Shown here: piece after piece, positions 1-9,600 of the stretch
How positions within the stretch are numbered: position 1 is the stretch's first letter
Layout of the letters: each line of letters starts with the position of its first letter
Source of the DNA: Shewanella decolorationis S12
GTDB taxonomy: Bacteria; Pseudomonadota; Gammaproteobacteria; Enterobacterales; Shewanellaceae
NCBI RefSeq assembly: GCF_000485795.1
Contig: NZ_AXZL01000072.1
Coordinates: 124,001-188,000 of the forward strand
Length of the DNA: 64,000 nt
Reading direction: 5' to 3'
Made by a program: the position numbers and the translations under genes
The notes under the pieces: generated by a model
What the model was told of the DNA's origin: nothing
Seen by the model: only the letters and a program-made list of their open reading frames with translations
Databases searched by the model: none

Positions 1-1
1 A

Positions 2-511
2 CAGCAGCTTGAAGTGAGTTATCAACCCATTCACCAGTCTGAGCCTAAATCTTATCAACTAGCTCCTTTAGCATTAGTGCTGCGAGGCCAAGTGCTGTAT
101 CTACTGGCAACAGTTGGGAAGCATACAGATGTACGTCGGTTTGCCATGCATCGTATGCTGGCTGCTGAGCTTTATGGCGAAGCGAATCCAAAACGAGATT
201 TTAACCTGCAAGCCTATCTCGATACTGGTGGCATGCAATTCACCAGTGAAGGTTCTGCGGGTTTAATAACCTTTAAAGCAAAAGTGAAGGTGCAGCAAGC
301 TGACCACCTTGAAGAACAACCGTTAAGCGAAGATATGCAGCTTAGCAAAATCGATGATGAATGGTGTTTGTTAATCGCCACCGTTATTGATAGCTGGCAA
401 CTTCGCTGGTGGATTATGTCCCATTCAGCCAATATTGAGGTGCTAGCTCCTTTAGGTCTTAGCCAAAAAATAAAACAGGATTTAGCTGTTGCTTTGGGAA
501 ATTATCATTAG
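2..511 (+). CDS. WYL-domain transcriptional regulator, C-terminal part only
   Basis: This is the C-terminal part of a WYL-domain protein whose start lies left of the window; the reading frame is open from base 2. The beginning reads SYQPIHQSEPKSYQLAPLAL and continues with a segment of the form VLYLLATV, which matches the WYL core in which a Tyr-containing strand is followed by a P-x-x-L and a YLLA-type strand. The rest resembles a WCX-type tail. WYL proteins in defence islands are usually ligand-responsive repressors with an N-terminal winged helix, which cannot be seen here. The gene ends 35 bases before the caspase-like gene on the same strand, so it may regulate that gene. A GTG at 14 is in frame but falls inside the WYL domain and is unlikely to be the true start. 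Confidence 0.7.
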   Translation, partial: QQLEVSYQPIHQSEPKSYQLAPLALVLRGQVLYLLATVGKHTDVRRFAMHRMLAAELYGEANPKRDFNLQAYLDTGGMQFTSEGSAGLITFKAKVKVQQADHLEEQPLSEDMQLSKIDDEWCLLIATVIDSWQLRWWIMSHSANIEVLAPLGLSQKIKQDLAVALGNYH

Positions 512-546
512 TAGCGATATAGTTCACTTAAAAAGGAAACAAAAAT

Positions 547-1287
547 ATGAGTGCAAAGGATGTGGCTTTATTAGTGGCGGAATCACCATGGTATACCCCT
601 AATGTAAATCAGGGGGCAGCAAGTTCATTGCCGTTTTTTGAAGGGGTGAAAAAACTTAACAATGACAGTGCTACTGATCGTCGCTTTAATATCTATCATT
701 GTAATTTTTACGATAACAATTCATTTGATAGTGCAATAGAACATCTTGCTAAGGCGAGCGAGGAACGACAAATTCTCTATGTTGGTGCTCACGGCTCCCA
801 GGAGTTTATTGCTGACGCGGAAATTGAACATATTGCTGATGTTGTTGCTGATGCCGGTGGCAGAATTAAAGGTTTGATAGTGAGCTCTTGTTTTGTTGGA
901 AGTAATGACAAAGTAGCTAAGGCATCTGAATTAGGATTTAAGCCTAACACATTTAAAGAGGTTCGCGGACCTAACTGGATTTTGGCTTACAAGTATTCTG
1001 TTGATTGGTTATCTTCTGTCATGCTTGAAACTTCAGTAATACATCATTTCTCAATGGCTTATATGGAGGGGACTATCAACTCAAAAGCACAAATTTTAGA
1101 CGTATTTAATAACGCTTTAGCTTTATTTAACCCAAATGCTAATTTTGGTTGGGATTCTGATAAGCACGATGTAACGCTTACTGAATGTATTCGTGTTTGG
1201 GTTCGTCCACAAGGTGCTGAATTTGCGAAAGATGTCACCGAAGAATTGGCGTTATTTACTGAGTATGATGAAGATTACGATGAGTAG
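547..1287 (+). CDS. Putative caspase/CHAT-like cysteine peptidase
   Basis: I do not recognise a named family, but the 246-residue protein has the hallmark dyad of the caspase-hemoglobinase fold. A hydrophobic strand ending in YVGAHGS places a candidate catalytic His at residue 82, and a second strand, GLIVSSCFVGS, places a candidate Cys at residue 115. The first strand (ALLVAES, residues 7 to 13), a preceding FNIYHCNFYD strand and a later alpha/beta segment (ILAYKYSVDWLSS) fit the same fold. The C-terminus is acidic. A strong ribosome binding site (AAAAAGGAAAC) precedes the ATG. It follows a WYL-regulator gene by 35 bases. Known CHAT and caspase-like proteases in bacterial immunity act as abortive-infection effectors, so a defence effector role is plausible. 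The function is inferred from motifs and context only. Confidence 0.55.
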   Translation: MSAKDVALLVAESPWYTPNVNQGAASSLPFFEGVKKLNNDSATDRRFNIYHCNFYDNNSFDSAIEHLAKASEERQILYVGAHGSQEFIADAEIEHIADVVADAGGRIKGLIVSSCFVGSNDKVAKASELGFKPNTFKEVRGPNWILAYKYSVDWLSSVMLETSVIHHFSMAYMEGTINSKAQILDVFNNALALFNPNANFGWDSDKHDVTLTECIRVWVRPQGAEFAKDVTEELALFTEYDEDYDE

Positions 1288-1400
1288 GAATTTACCCTAT
1301 TACTTTATAGTATCCGTGATTTTTTGAAGTCTCAATCTCGATTTCACGCATAAAAGATTAAGCGGAATAAAGCATTAGAATAACATTGGCACATTAATAA

Positions 1401-1435
1401 CAAATGGCCCGAGTTACAACAACTCGGGCCATTTG
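1401..1435 (+). terminator. Strong hairpin, probable terminator
   Basis: The stem CAAATGGCCCGAGTT (1401-1415) pairs perfectly with AACTCGGGCCATTTG (1421-1435) around the loop ACAAC. No U-tract follows, so it may be a Rho-assisted, processing or bidirectional structure. It lies 114 bases after the stop of the caspase-like gene. Confidence 0.55.
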
Positions 1436-1687
1436 CAGCAAAGTAAGCGATTACCGATCCTCAAATTGAACAACAATAAGCCACCACTCAGCATCACTAT
1501 TGCGGAGTTAATGCTATAGCCGTTTTTTGTTAGACCGATCTCAGGTTTGTTAATGTCCGACGAATCGAGCGAAGCCTATGAATGTTCGATTGAAATTTCA
1601 ACAAATCAAGGAGAGCTAACTTTTTGCTTCAAATCACAATTTCACACTCGATAGAAGTAGCCGCGGGGTAAACTAGTTGATAATATT

Positions 1688-1710
1688 AGCCTACTTAAAT
1701 TCGGTAGGCT
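1688..1710. promoter_or_regulatory. Inverted repeat, candidate operator for the WYL regulator
   Basis: AGCCTAC (1688-1694) and GTAGGCT (1704-1710) form a perfect 7-bp inverted repeat with a 9-base spacer, 55 bases before the TTG start of the WYL regulator. BrxR/CapW-type regulators are known to bind inverted repeats upstream of their own genes. Assignment as the operator is an inference. Confidence 0.4.
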
Positions 1711-1764
1711 GTATAACAATTCTCAGTTTGTTCTACTACCATGCGAGTGTGCTAAGGATAGACC

Positions 1765-2670
1765 TTGACTCAACTAACATTGGAAAGTTTAACGCTTGCG
1801 CAGCGCGAGCGACTGGCTCACATTGACTTTGTGTTAATGTTCAAAGGTGAGGCTCGTCGAACCGATCTCGTTGAACGATTCAATATTGCTCCTTCCGTAG
1901 CGACCCAAGACTTTGCCCGTTACAAAGAGATTGCTCCGCAAAATGTGGTTTATGATGAAAAGCGTAAGCAGCATCTTAAGGCCGCGTCTTTTATATCCCT
2001 TTTCGATTTTGATGTGATCAGAACGCTAGCCACCTTAAGCCAAGGGTTTGGAGATGGTTTTTCTGGTCAGCTAAAACCACCTCTTGCGTGTGAAGCGCCT
2101 TATCACTTAAACAAGCCGAGTCTATCGATAGTGGCAAAAATCACCGAGGCCATACACAAAGGCAAAGCCTTGAGCATTAACTATGTGTCGTTATCGAGCG
2201 GTGAAACCACGCGTGAAATTGTACCGCATACGCTGGTGGACAATGGCCTGCGTTGGCATGTTCGTGGTTTTGACCGCAAGCATGGTGAATTCCGTGACTT
2301 TGTACTTACCCGAATTAAAGCCGCTGTTGTGCTTGAAGACTCCACTTTGTCGCCCTCTGTTATCAAAGAAACTGAGCTCGAAACCCAAGACCGGCAATGG
2401 AATCGCTTTGTTGAGCTGGAGTTAGTGCCGCACCCACGAATTAAGCACAGAGAGGCGATTGAACTGGATTACGGCATGACGGGTGGCGTGATGAAAGTTG
2501 AGATCAGGGCGGCAACCGCTGGCTATTTGCTAAGGTTATGGAATGTCGATTGCTCCAAAGAGGCCTCACTAAAAAGCCCCGAATTTCATTTGTGGTTAAG
2601 AAATTATCAAACTTTATACGGTGTCGGTAACCTTGCGATTGCGCCTGGTTTCGACATGGTTACAGCATAG
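1765..2670 (+). CDS. WYL-domain regulator of the CapW/BrxR type
   Basis: A 301-residue protein with an N-terminal winged-helix segment (about residues 10 to 70; the stretch RRTDLVERFNIAPSVATQDF reads as a recognition helix), a central WYL domain (about 125 to 200, with LSINYVSLSSGE and LRWHVRGFDRKH) and a C-terminal WCX-like region. Size and order match the CapW/BrxR regulators that repress defence operons until an infection-related ligand binds the WYL pocket. The start is TTG at 1765. The gene ends 8 bases before hsdM, so it is almost certainly co-transcribed with hsdM-hsdS-hsdR and probably controls them together with itself. The inverted repeat at 1688-1710 is a possible operator. The ligand is unknown. 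Confidence 0.8.
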   Translation: MTQLTLESLTLAQRERLAHIDFVLMFKGEARRTDLVERFNIAPSVATQDFARYKEIAPQNVVYDEKRKQHLKAASFISLFDFDVIRTLATLSQGFGDGFSGQLKPPLACEAPYHLNKPSLSIVAKITEAIHKGKALSINYVSLSSGETTREIVPHTLVDNGLRWHVRGFDRKHGEFRDFVLTRIKAAVVLEDSTLSPSVIKETELETQDRQWNRFVELELVPHPRIKHREAIELDYGMTGGVMKVEIRAATAGYLLRLWNVDCSKEASLKSPEFHLWLRNYQTLYGVGNLAIAPGFDMVTA

Positions 2671-2678
2671 GAAAGCAT

Positions 2679-5390
2679 ATGAACAAGCAACAACTGGCCG
2701 CCAAAATCTGGGAATCAGCCAACCAGATGCGCTCGAAAATTGAAGCGAACGAATACAAAGACTACATCTTAGGTTTTATCTTCTACAAATACCTCAGCGA
2801 CCAACTGGTGCAGTTTGTCACCAAAGAAGGGATGACGCCTGATGAAATCAAAGCACTAAGCGAAGAAGACGTCGATACGGTTAACTACATTCAGGATAGC
2901 TTGGGTTACTTTATTAGCTACGATAATTTATTTTCAACTTGGATAGACCCCACGTTTGACTTCGACGAGTCCAATGTGCGTGATGCGCTATCCGCCTTTA
3001 GCCGTTTGATTTCTCCTACCTACAAAAAATTGTTTGAAGGTATTTTCACCACCCTCGAAACGGGCCTTAGCAAACTGGGTGAAAGCGCGGGTAAGCGCAC
3101 AAAAGCTATTAGCGACCTGCTGCATTTAATCAAAAGTATCCCAATGAACGGCAAGCAAGGCTATGACGTACTGGGCTATATCTACGAATACCTGATTGAA
3201 AAATTTGCCGCTAATGCCGGTAAAAAAGCTGGTGAGTTTTACACGCCCCATGAAGTCTCGGTACTGATGTCGCACATCATCGCCCACGAATTAAAACAAA
3301 AAGACACCATCGAGATTTACGATCCAACGTCGGGATCAGGCTCGCTATTGATCAATATTGGTGAAGCGGTCGAAAAATACGCCAAAAGCAAAGACAGCAT
3401 TACCTATTATGCCCAAGAGTTAAAAGCGAACACCTACAACTTAACCCGTATGAACCTCATCATGCGCGGGATTAAAGCCAGTAACATTAAAACCCGTAAC
3501 GGCGACACCTTAGAAGACGACTGGCCGTATTTTGATGAAAACGATCCGCAAGGCTCTTATCATGCGCTGTATGTCGATGCGGTCGTCTCTAACCCGCCTT
3601 ACTCACAAGCCTGGGACCCAAGTTTTAAAGACAGCGACCCGCGTTATTCGCGTTTTGGTTTAGCGCCCAAAACCAAAGCCGATTTTGCCTTTTTACTGCA
3701 CGACCTTTACCACCTAAAACCCGATGGCATTATGACCATTGTCTTGCCCCACGGCGTACTCTTTAGAGGTGGTGAAGAAGGCGAAATTCGCAAGCAATTG
3801 ATTGAGCAAAACCACATTGATGCCATTATCGGCTTACCTTCTAATATCTTTTTTGGCACCGGTATTCCTACCGTGATTTTGGTGCTCAAACAAAAAAGGC
3901 AAAATACCGATGTGCTGATTGTGGATGCCTCCAAGCACTTTATTAAAGAAGGCAAAAACAACAAGCTGCAAGCCTGTGACATCAAGCGTATTGTGGATGC
4001 GGTCATCAACCGCGAAAATATCGACAAATTCTCGCAGGTGGTGAGTAAGCAAACCCTGCGCGACAATGGCTACAACTTAAATATTCCGCGTTATGTGGAT
4101 TCTTCTCCAGCCGCTGAAAGCTGGGATCTACACGCCACTATGCTCGGTGGCATCCCAAATAGCGAAATTGCACAGTTACACCAATATTGGCAAGCATTCC
4201 CGCAATTGCATAATGCGCTGTTTAAAGCTAAATCGAGCGCTTACAGTGAATTAGCGATAGAAAAAGCAGCGGTGAACGCCACCATTACCCAGCACCCACA
4301 AGTTATAGAGTTTATTAGCGCTTACAACCAAGCCTTTGCTGGTTTTGATGACTATTTAAACACTACGCTTATTCAAGGCTGGCAAGCGGTTAACCGTAAC
4401 CAGCAAGAGCCGCTGTTGAGCGCAGAGCTATTTAATCGCTTAAGCAGCATTGCCCTTATCGACAAATACCAAGCCTATCAATATTTAAACAACCAATGGC
4501 AGGTGATAAGTAGCGATTTAGAAATGATGCAAACTGAGGGCTTTACCGCTACTAAGCAAGTTGATGCAAATATTGTTATCAAGAAAAAAGACGGCAAAGA
4601 CACCGAAGTACAAGATGGTTGGAAAGGCCATATCTTGCCGTTTGAACTTGTGCAAAAAACTCTGTTGGCTGATGACTTGCTCGCGTTAGAAAAACAAGAA
4701 ACTCACTTGGCCGAAATCGCAAACCTACTTGAAGAAATACTCGAATCCCTCAGCGAAGAAGAAAAAGAGCAAGACACTGTAAAAGAAAGCAAAGACGGTT
4801 TTGCCAATGCTGAAGTAGCCAAAGCCGCTAAAGCCTTCCTAAAAGAGCAAAAAGACAGCAAAGTTAAATTTGATAACGACAGCTACGAAGCAAAAATCAT
4901 CGCGGCTAATAAACTCATTGATGAAGAAAAGGCCCTGAAAAAAGCGGTAAAAGAGACCGCTATTGCTTTGCACCTAAAAACTATAACCACCATCGAAGGT
5001 TTAACCGACAATCAAGTCAATGAATTGTTGCACTTAAAAACTAAAACCACCATCGATGATTTAACTGACGAGCAAGTTAACGAATTGCTGCGCTTGAAAA
5101 ATATAAACACCATCAAAGGTTTAAACGACGAGCAAGTCAATGAATTACTGCACCTAAAATGGATCACGCCATTAAGCCTTGAGCTCGCCGCCATGCCAAG
5201 CGCCGTGATTTCTCAGCTCACCAGCCAAGTGCAAGCCCTTGCCGATAAATACGCGGTGACTTATTCGCAAGTAACGAATGAGATCAAAACCTCTGAGCAA
5301 GAGCTGGCCAAAATGATGAGCCTGCTCACCGGAAATGAGTTTGATATGCAGGGTTTGGCTGAACTTACTAGCTTATTGAAGGGCGTATAA
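2679..5390 (+). CDS. hsdM: Type I restriction-modification system, DNA methyltransferase subunit (extended)
   Basis: N6-adenine methyltransferase subunit of a type I restriction system; it forms the modification complex with HsdS. The N-terminal HsdM bundle (residues 1 to 150) is followed by the SAM-binding motif DPTSGSGSLL (about residue 213) and the catalytic motif SNPPYSQ (about 307). At 903 residues it is much longer than classical HsdM (about 500 to 530). The extra C-terminal 350 residues are Lys/Glu-rich and coiled-coil-like and include three tandem 20-residue repeats encoded by exact 60-base units. The ATG lies 8 bases after the WYL regulator, and the stop is followed after one base by the hsdS start, so the genes are tightly coupled. 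The methyltransferase core looks intact. Confidence 0.93.
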   Translation: MNKQQLAAKIWESANQMRSKIEANEYKDYILGFIFYKYLSDQLVQFVTKEGMTPDEIKALSEEDVDTVNYIQDSLGYFISYDNLFSTWIDPTFDFDESNVRDALSAFSRLISPTYKKLFEGIFTTLETGLSKLGESAGKRTKAISDLLHLIKSIPMNGKQGYDVLGYIYEYLIEKFAANAGKKAGEFYTPHEVSVLMSHIIAHELKQKDTIEIYDPTSGSGSLLINIGEAVEKYAKSKDSITYYAQELKANTYNLTRMNLIMRGIKASNIKTRNGDTLEDDWPYFDENDPQGSYHALYVDAVVSNPPYSQAWDPSFKDSDPRYSRFGLAPKTKADFAFLLHDLYHLKPDGIMTIVLPHGVLFRGGEEGEIRKQLIEQNHIDAIIGLPSNIFFGTGIPTVILVLKQKRQNTDVLIVDASKHFIKEGKNNKLQACDIKRIVDAVINRENIDKFSQVVSKQTLRDNGYNLNIPRYVDSSPAAESWDLHATMLGGIPNSEIAQLHQYWQAFPQLHNALFKAKSSAYSELAIEKAAVNATITQHPQVIEFISAYNQAFAGFDDYLNTTLIQGWQAVNRNQQEPLLSAELFNRLSSIALIDKYQAYQYLNNQWQVISSDLEMMQTEGFTATKQVDANIVIKKKDGKDTEVQDGWKGHILPFELVQKTLLADDLLALEKQETHLAEIANLLEEILESLSEEEKEQDTVKESKDGFANAEVAKAAKAFLKEQKDSKVKFDNDSYEAKIIAANKLIDEEKALKKAVKETAIALHLKTITTIEGLTDNQVNELLHLKTKTTIDDLTDEQVNELLRLKNINTIKGLNDEQVNELLHLKWITPLSLELAAMPSAVISQLTSQVQALADKYAVTYSQVTNEIKTSEQELAKMMSLLTGNEFDMQGLAELTSLLKGV
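4981..5160 (+). repeat. Three tandem 60-bp repeats inside hsdM
   Basis: Units 4981-5040, 5041-5100 and 5101-5160 align without gaps and encode variants of TTIEGLTDNQVNELLHLK (20 residues per unit). Because 60 is a multiple of three, gain or loss of a unit would keep the frame. The units differ at several bases, so they are not a recent duplication. Confidence 0.85.
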
Positions 5391-5391
5391 G

Positions 5392-6657
5392 ATGAGTGTG
5401 GAGAAAAAAGTGCCTGAAATTCGCTTTAAGGGGTTTAGTGGGGAGTGGGATAAAAAATTATTAGGTGAGCTAGTGCAACTAGAAAATGGATTCGCCTTTC
5501 AAAGCAGATATTTTAAAAAAAGCCCTACAGAAGTAATAGTTCTTACACCTGGCAGCGTGAATATTGGTGGCGGATATCAAGCTGGTAAAGGTCAGTATTA
5601 CGATGTAAAACAACAAGTTTCGCCAAGGTATATATTTAAGCCTGATGATATGTTCATAACCATGACGGATTTAACTCCAACGGCTCAAGCGTTGGGTTTT
5701 CCTGCTGTAATTCCAAGAGATAACAATACATACCTGCACAATCAACGACTTGGTAAGTTAGTTGGCTTCAAAGGTAATTCAGGTTTTTTATATAACTTAT
5801 TGTGCACTCCAAGAAAGCAAAAAGAAGTTGTATCTACTTCTTCAGGAACGACAGTCAAGCACACTTCGCCGGATAAATTTTTAAATCGCTTTTGCTTCTT
5901 CCCAGAAACTGAAGAACAAACCCAAATCGGCAACACCTTCCAAAAACTCGATAACCTAATCAATCAACACCAACAAAAGCATGACAAGCTCAGCAATGTC
6001 AAAAAAGCCATGCTGGAAAAGATGTTCCCCAAACAAGGCGAAACCATCCCAGAAATCCGCTTTAAAGGGTTTAGTGGGGAGTGGGAGGTTAAGCCTTTAT
6101 CTGAGGTTGCAGAAGTTATCGATCCTCATCCAAGCCATAGAGCTCCTGATGCTGTGGAAAATGGAGTACCTTTCATTGGTATAGGTGATATATCGGATTC
6201 AGGTCTTGTTGATTTTAAAAATGTGAGGATTGTGCCTCTACATATCTACAATGAACATTCAGCCAGATACACAATCGAAAATGGTGATTTTGCCTACGGA
6301 AGGGTCGCTTCAGTAGGTAAGATTATTGATTTATCAAATAACGTAGGTAACAGATATACCTATTCACCTACAATGGCAATCGTCAAACCTAAGAGCTTGC
6401 GTCCTGCATTCTTAAAAAGTTATTTAGGAACAGATGTATTTAAAGCTCATGTTGATAACAATACTTCAGGCTCAACGCGTAAATCGCTTGGCGTACAAGA
6501 TTTTAGGAATTTGCCGGTATTATTTCCTTTAGTCGATGAACAAACCGCAATTGGAAGCTACTTCCAAAAACTTGATGCGTTGCTCAACCAACACCAACAA
6601 CAAATCACCAAACTTAATAACATCAAGCAGGCCTGCTTGAGCAAAATGTTTGTTTAG
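5392..6657 (+). CDS. hsdS: Type I restriction-modification system, specificity subunit
   Basis: This 421-residue subunit recognises the bipartite DNA target of the restriction system. It has two target-recognition domains (about residues 15 to 175 and 225 to 385), each followed by a conserved helical spacer (KLDNLINQHQQK and KLDALLNQHQQQ). Each half opens with nearly the same peptide, PEIRFKGFSGEW, at residues 6 and 218. The corresponding DNA (about 5412-5450 and 6052-6090) is almost identical, giving a site for recombination between half-subunits. It starts one base after the hsdM stop and ends 14 bases before hsdR. The half-structure with circularly repeated conserved regions is typical of type IC-like S subunits. 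Confidence 0.93.
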   Translation: MSVEKKVPEIRFKGFSGEWDKKLLGELVQLENGFAFQSRYFKKSPTEVIVLTPGSVNIGGGYQAGKGQYYDVKQQVSPRYIFKPDDMFITMTDLTPTAQALGFPAVIPRDNNTYLHNQRLGKLVGFKGNSGFLYNLLCTPRKQKEVVSTSSGTTVKHTSPDKFLNRFCFFPETEEQTQIGNTFQKLDNLINQHQQKHDKLSNVKKAMLEKMFPKQGETIPEIRFKGFSGEWEVKPLSEVAEVIDPHPSHRAPDAVENGVPFIGIGDISDSGLVDFKNVRIVPLHIYNEHSARYTIENGDFAYGRVASVGKIIDLSNNVGNRYTYSPTMAIVKPKSLRPAFLKSYLGTDVFKAHVDNNTSGSTRKSLGVQDFRNLPVLFPLVDEQTAIGSYFQKLDALLNQHQQQITKLNNIKQACLSKMFV

Positions 6658-6671
6658 CAGGGAGCATAACC

Positions 6672-9600
6672 ATGACCACCTTTAAAACCGAAGCACAATT
6701 TGAGCAGGCCTTTATCGAGGTGCTTACCCATAAGGGGTGGGAGCCCGAGATACTTAAAAACAAAACCGAAGAGGATTTACTGCAAAACTGGGCGAATATT
6801 TTATTTGAAAACAATCGCCAGCAAGACCGCTTAAATGATGTGCCGCTGACGGCAACGGAAATGCAGCAGATTATTGAGCAGATTAAAGCGCTGAAAACAC
6901 CGCTTAAACTCAACGGGCTAATCAATGGCAAAACGGTAGCCATTAAGCGCGATAACCCTGATGACACGCTGCACTATGGCAAAGAAGTCAGCTTGAAGAT
7001 CTATGATCGTCAAGAAATTGCAGCAGGCCAAAGCCGCTACCAAATTGTACAACAGCCTAAGTTTGAACGCGGTAGCCCCTTGCGTAATGACAGACGTGGT
7101 GATGTGTTGCTACTGATTAACGGTATGCCAGTCATTCATGTTGAGCTTAAACGCAGCGGTATACCAGTAAGCCAAGCGGTTAACCAAATTGAAAAGTACT
7201 CCAAAGAAGGTATTTTTAGTGGGCTGTTTTCACTGATCCAAGTGTTTGTCGCTATGGAGCCTAATGAGGCCAAATACTTTGCTAACCCAGGGCTAGATGG
7301 CAAGTTTAACCCCGATTATCAATTTAACTGGGGTGACTTTAATAACGAAACCAAGAATAACGAAGCCATAAACAACTGGAAAGACATCGCTTCAACATTA
7401 TTGTCCATTCCCATGGCTCACCAATTAATCGGTTTTTATACTGTAGCCGATGATACTGATGGCGTGCTGAAAGTGATGCGCAGTTACCAGTATTTCGCCG
7501 CTAATGCGATATCGGATAAGGTGGCCAAAACCAACTGGCAACAATTGGGCAGTGCAAATAATAAAGATCGCTTGGGTGGTTATGTTTGGCATACCACAGG
7601 CTCAGGCAAAACCATGACTAGCTTTAAATCAGCACAGCTCATTGCCCAATCAAAAGATGCCGATAAAGTCATTTTTTTGATGGATCGCATCGAGCTTGGC
7701 ACCCAGTCACTGGCGGAATACCGTAATTTTGCAAGCGATGGTGAAGATGTACAAGCCACCGAAAATACCCATGTATTGGTAACCAAGTTAAAAAGCACGT
7801 CCCCAGCCGATACCCTCATTGTTAGTTCTATTCAAAAAATGAGTAATATTTTTGAAGAGGTTGATGAGAAGGGAACAGCCACTAACTCGGCAGACATTGA
7901 AAAAATCCGCGCTAAACGCTTGGTGTTTATTGTTGATGAGGCGCATCGCTCGACCATGAGTGGCGGTAAAGAAAACAAAGAAGGTATGTTGGTAAAGGTG
8001 AAAAAAACCTTCCCTAAAGCACTTTTCTTTGGTTTTACCGGTACGCCGATCCATGAAGAAAATCAGGTTAATAACAATACCACCTCCGATGTGTTTGGTG
8101 ACGAGCTGCACCGTTACAGCATCGCTGATGGCATACGTGATGGAAACGTGTTGGGCTTTGATCCTTATAAAGTGCCCACCTTTAGAGACAGCGACCTAAG
8201 AAAAGAGGTGGCCCTAGAGCAAGCCAAAGCCAATACGGTGGCTGAGGCCATGGCTGATTCAGCCAAAAAGAAAAAATTTAATCACTTTATGAATGACGTG
8301 CCTATGGCGGGCTACAAAGATGCCACAGGTAAATATCATAAAGGCATCGAAGACTATGTTCCCAAAAGCCAATATTTAACTGGCACCCACCAAGAAAAAG
8401 TTGTGAGTGACATCTTGGATAAATGGGATGTACTTAGCCAGGGCAATAAATTCCACGCCATTTTAGCCACAAATAGTATCGCAGAAGCCATTGACTACTA
8501 CCGTCGCTTGAAAGTCGCCAAACCTGAACTGAAAATCTCTGCTCTCTTTGACCCCAATATTGACAACGACGGCAGCGGCGACCGTGGCCCAACCTTTAAA
8601 GGTGATGGTCTTGATGAAATTATGGCTGACTATAACAAACGTTACGGCCAAGATTTTGATTTCGCCCGTCATGCGGCGTTTAAGAAAGATCTCGCCGCAC
8701 GGTTAGCTCACAAAAAACCTTATGAGCGCATTCATACTGAGCCTGCCAAACAGTTAGATTTGCTGATTGTTGTGGACCAAATGCTCACCGGATTTGACTC
8801 TAAATGGCTTAATACCTTGTATTTAGACAAGGTGATTAAATACCAAAATATTATTCAAGCCTTCTCGCGCACCAATCGTTTGTTTGGCCCCGACAAACCC
8901 CACGGCATTATTCGTTATTACCGCTATCCACACACCATGGAACAGCACATTAACGATGCGGTTAAACTCTATTCCGGCGACAAACCCATCGGCTTATTTG
9001 TTGATAGGTTAGAGAGCAATCTGAAAGCCATGAATGCAATAGTGGCGGATATTACCGAGCTTTTTGTCAACGCCGGGGTTGTGAATTTTGAAAAGCTGCC
9101 AGACGATTTAGATGCCTGTGGTAAATTTGCCACATTATTCAATACCTTTAACCAGCACCTAGAAGCCGCTAAAGTGCAAGGTTTACATTGGGGCCAAGCG
9201 GTCTATACATTCACTGATCCTTCAGTGGACGATAGCACTGTCGAGCATGAGGTGACGTTGGCAGTTGATGAGCAAACTTACTTGTCACTCGTTCTACGTT
9301 ATAAAGAGTTGCTAGGCAAAGGTAGCGGCGGCGGTGGCGGTGGTGGCGATGTGCCTTTTGAGATCAGTGGTTATATCACTGAAATAGATACCGGTAAAAT
9401 CGATGCAAACTATATGAACAGCCGCTTCGATAAGTTTTTAAAAGAGCTAAATCAACATCAAAACCCCGCAATCATTGAAACCACATTAAATGAGTTGCAC
9501 AAGTCGTTTGCATCGCTCACCCAAAGCGAACAAAAGTACGCCAAGCTTTTTTTACATGACTTACAGCGCGGTGATGCGAAGTTAATTGAAGGCCATACCT

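Larger units (their letters stand above)
1288..1764. other. Intergenic region between the caspase-like gene and the WYL regulator
   Basis: About 480 bases with no convincing gene. It holds a perfect 15-bp stem hairpin (1401-1435) that probably ends the upstream unit, and a 7-bp inverted repeat (1688-1710) upstream of the next regulator. I saw nothing else I could name. Confidence 0.6.

Noticed and set aside
4981..5160. CRISPR array
   Set aside because: The repeats are contiguous 60-bp coding units without spacers and lie inside hsdM. No CRISPR array or cas gene was seen anywhere in the window.
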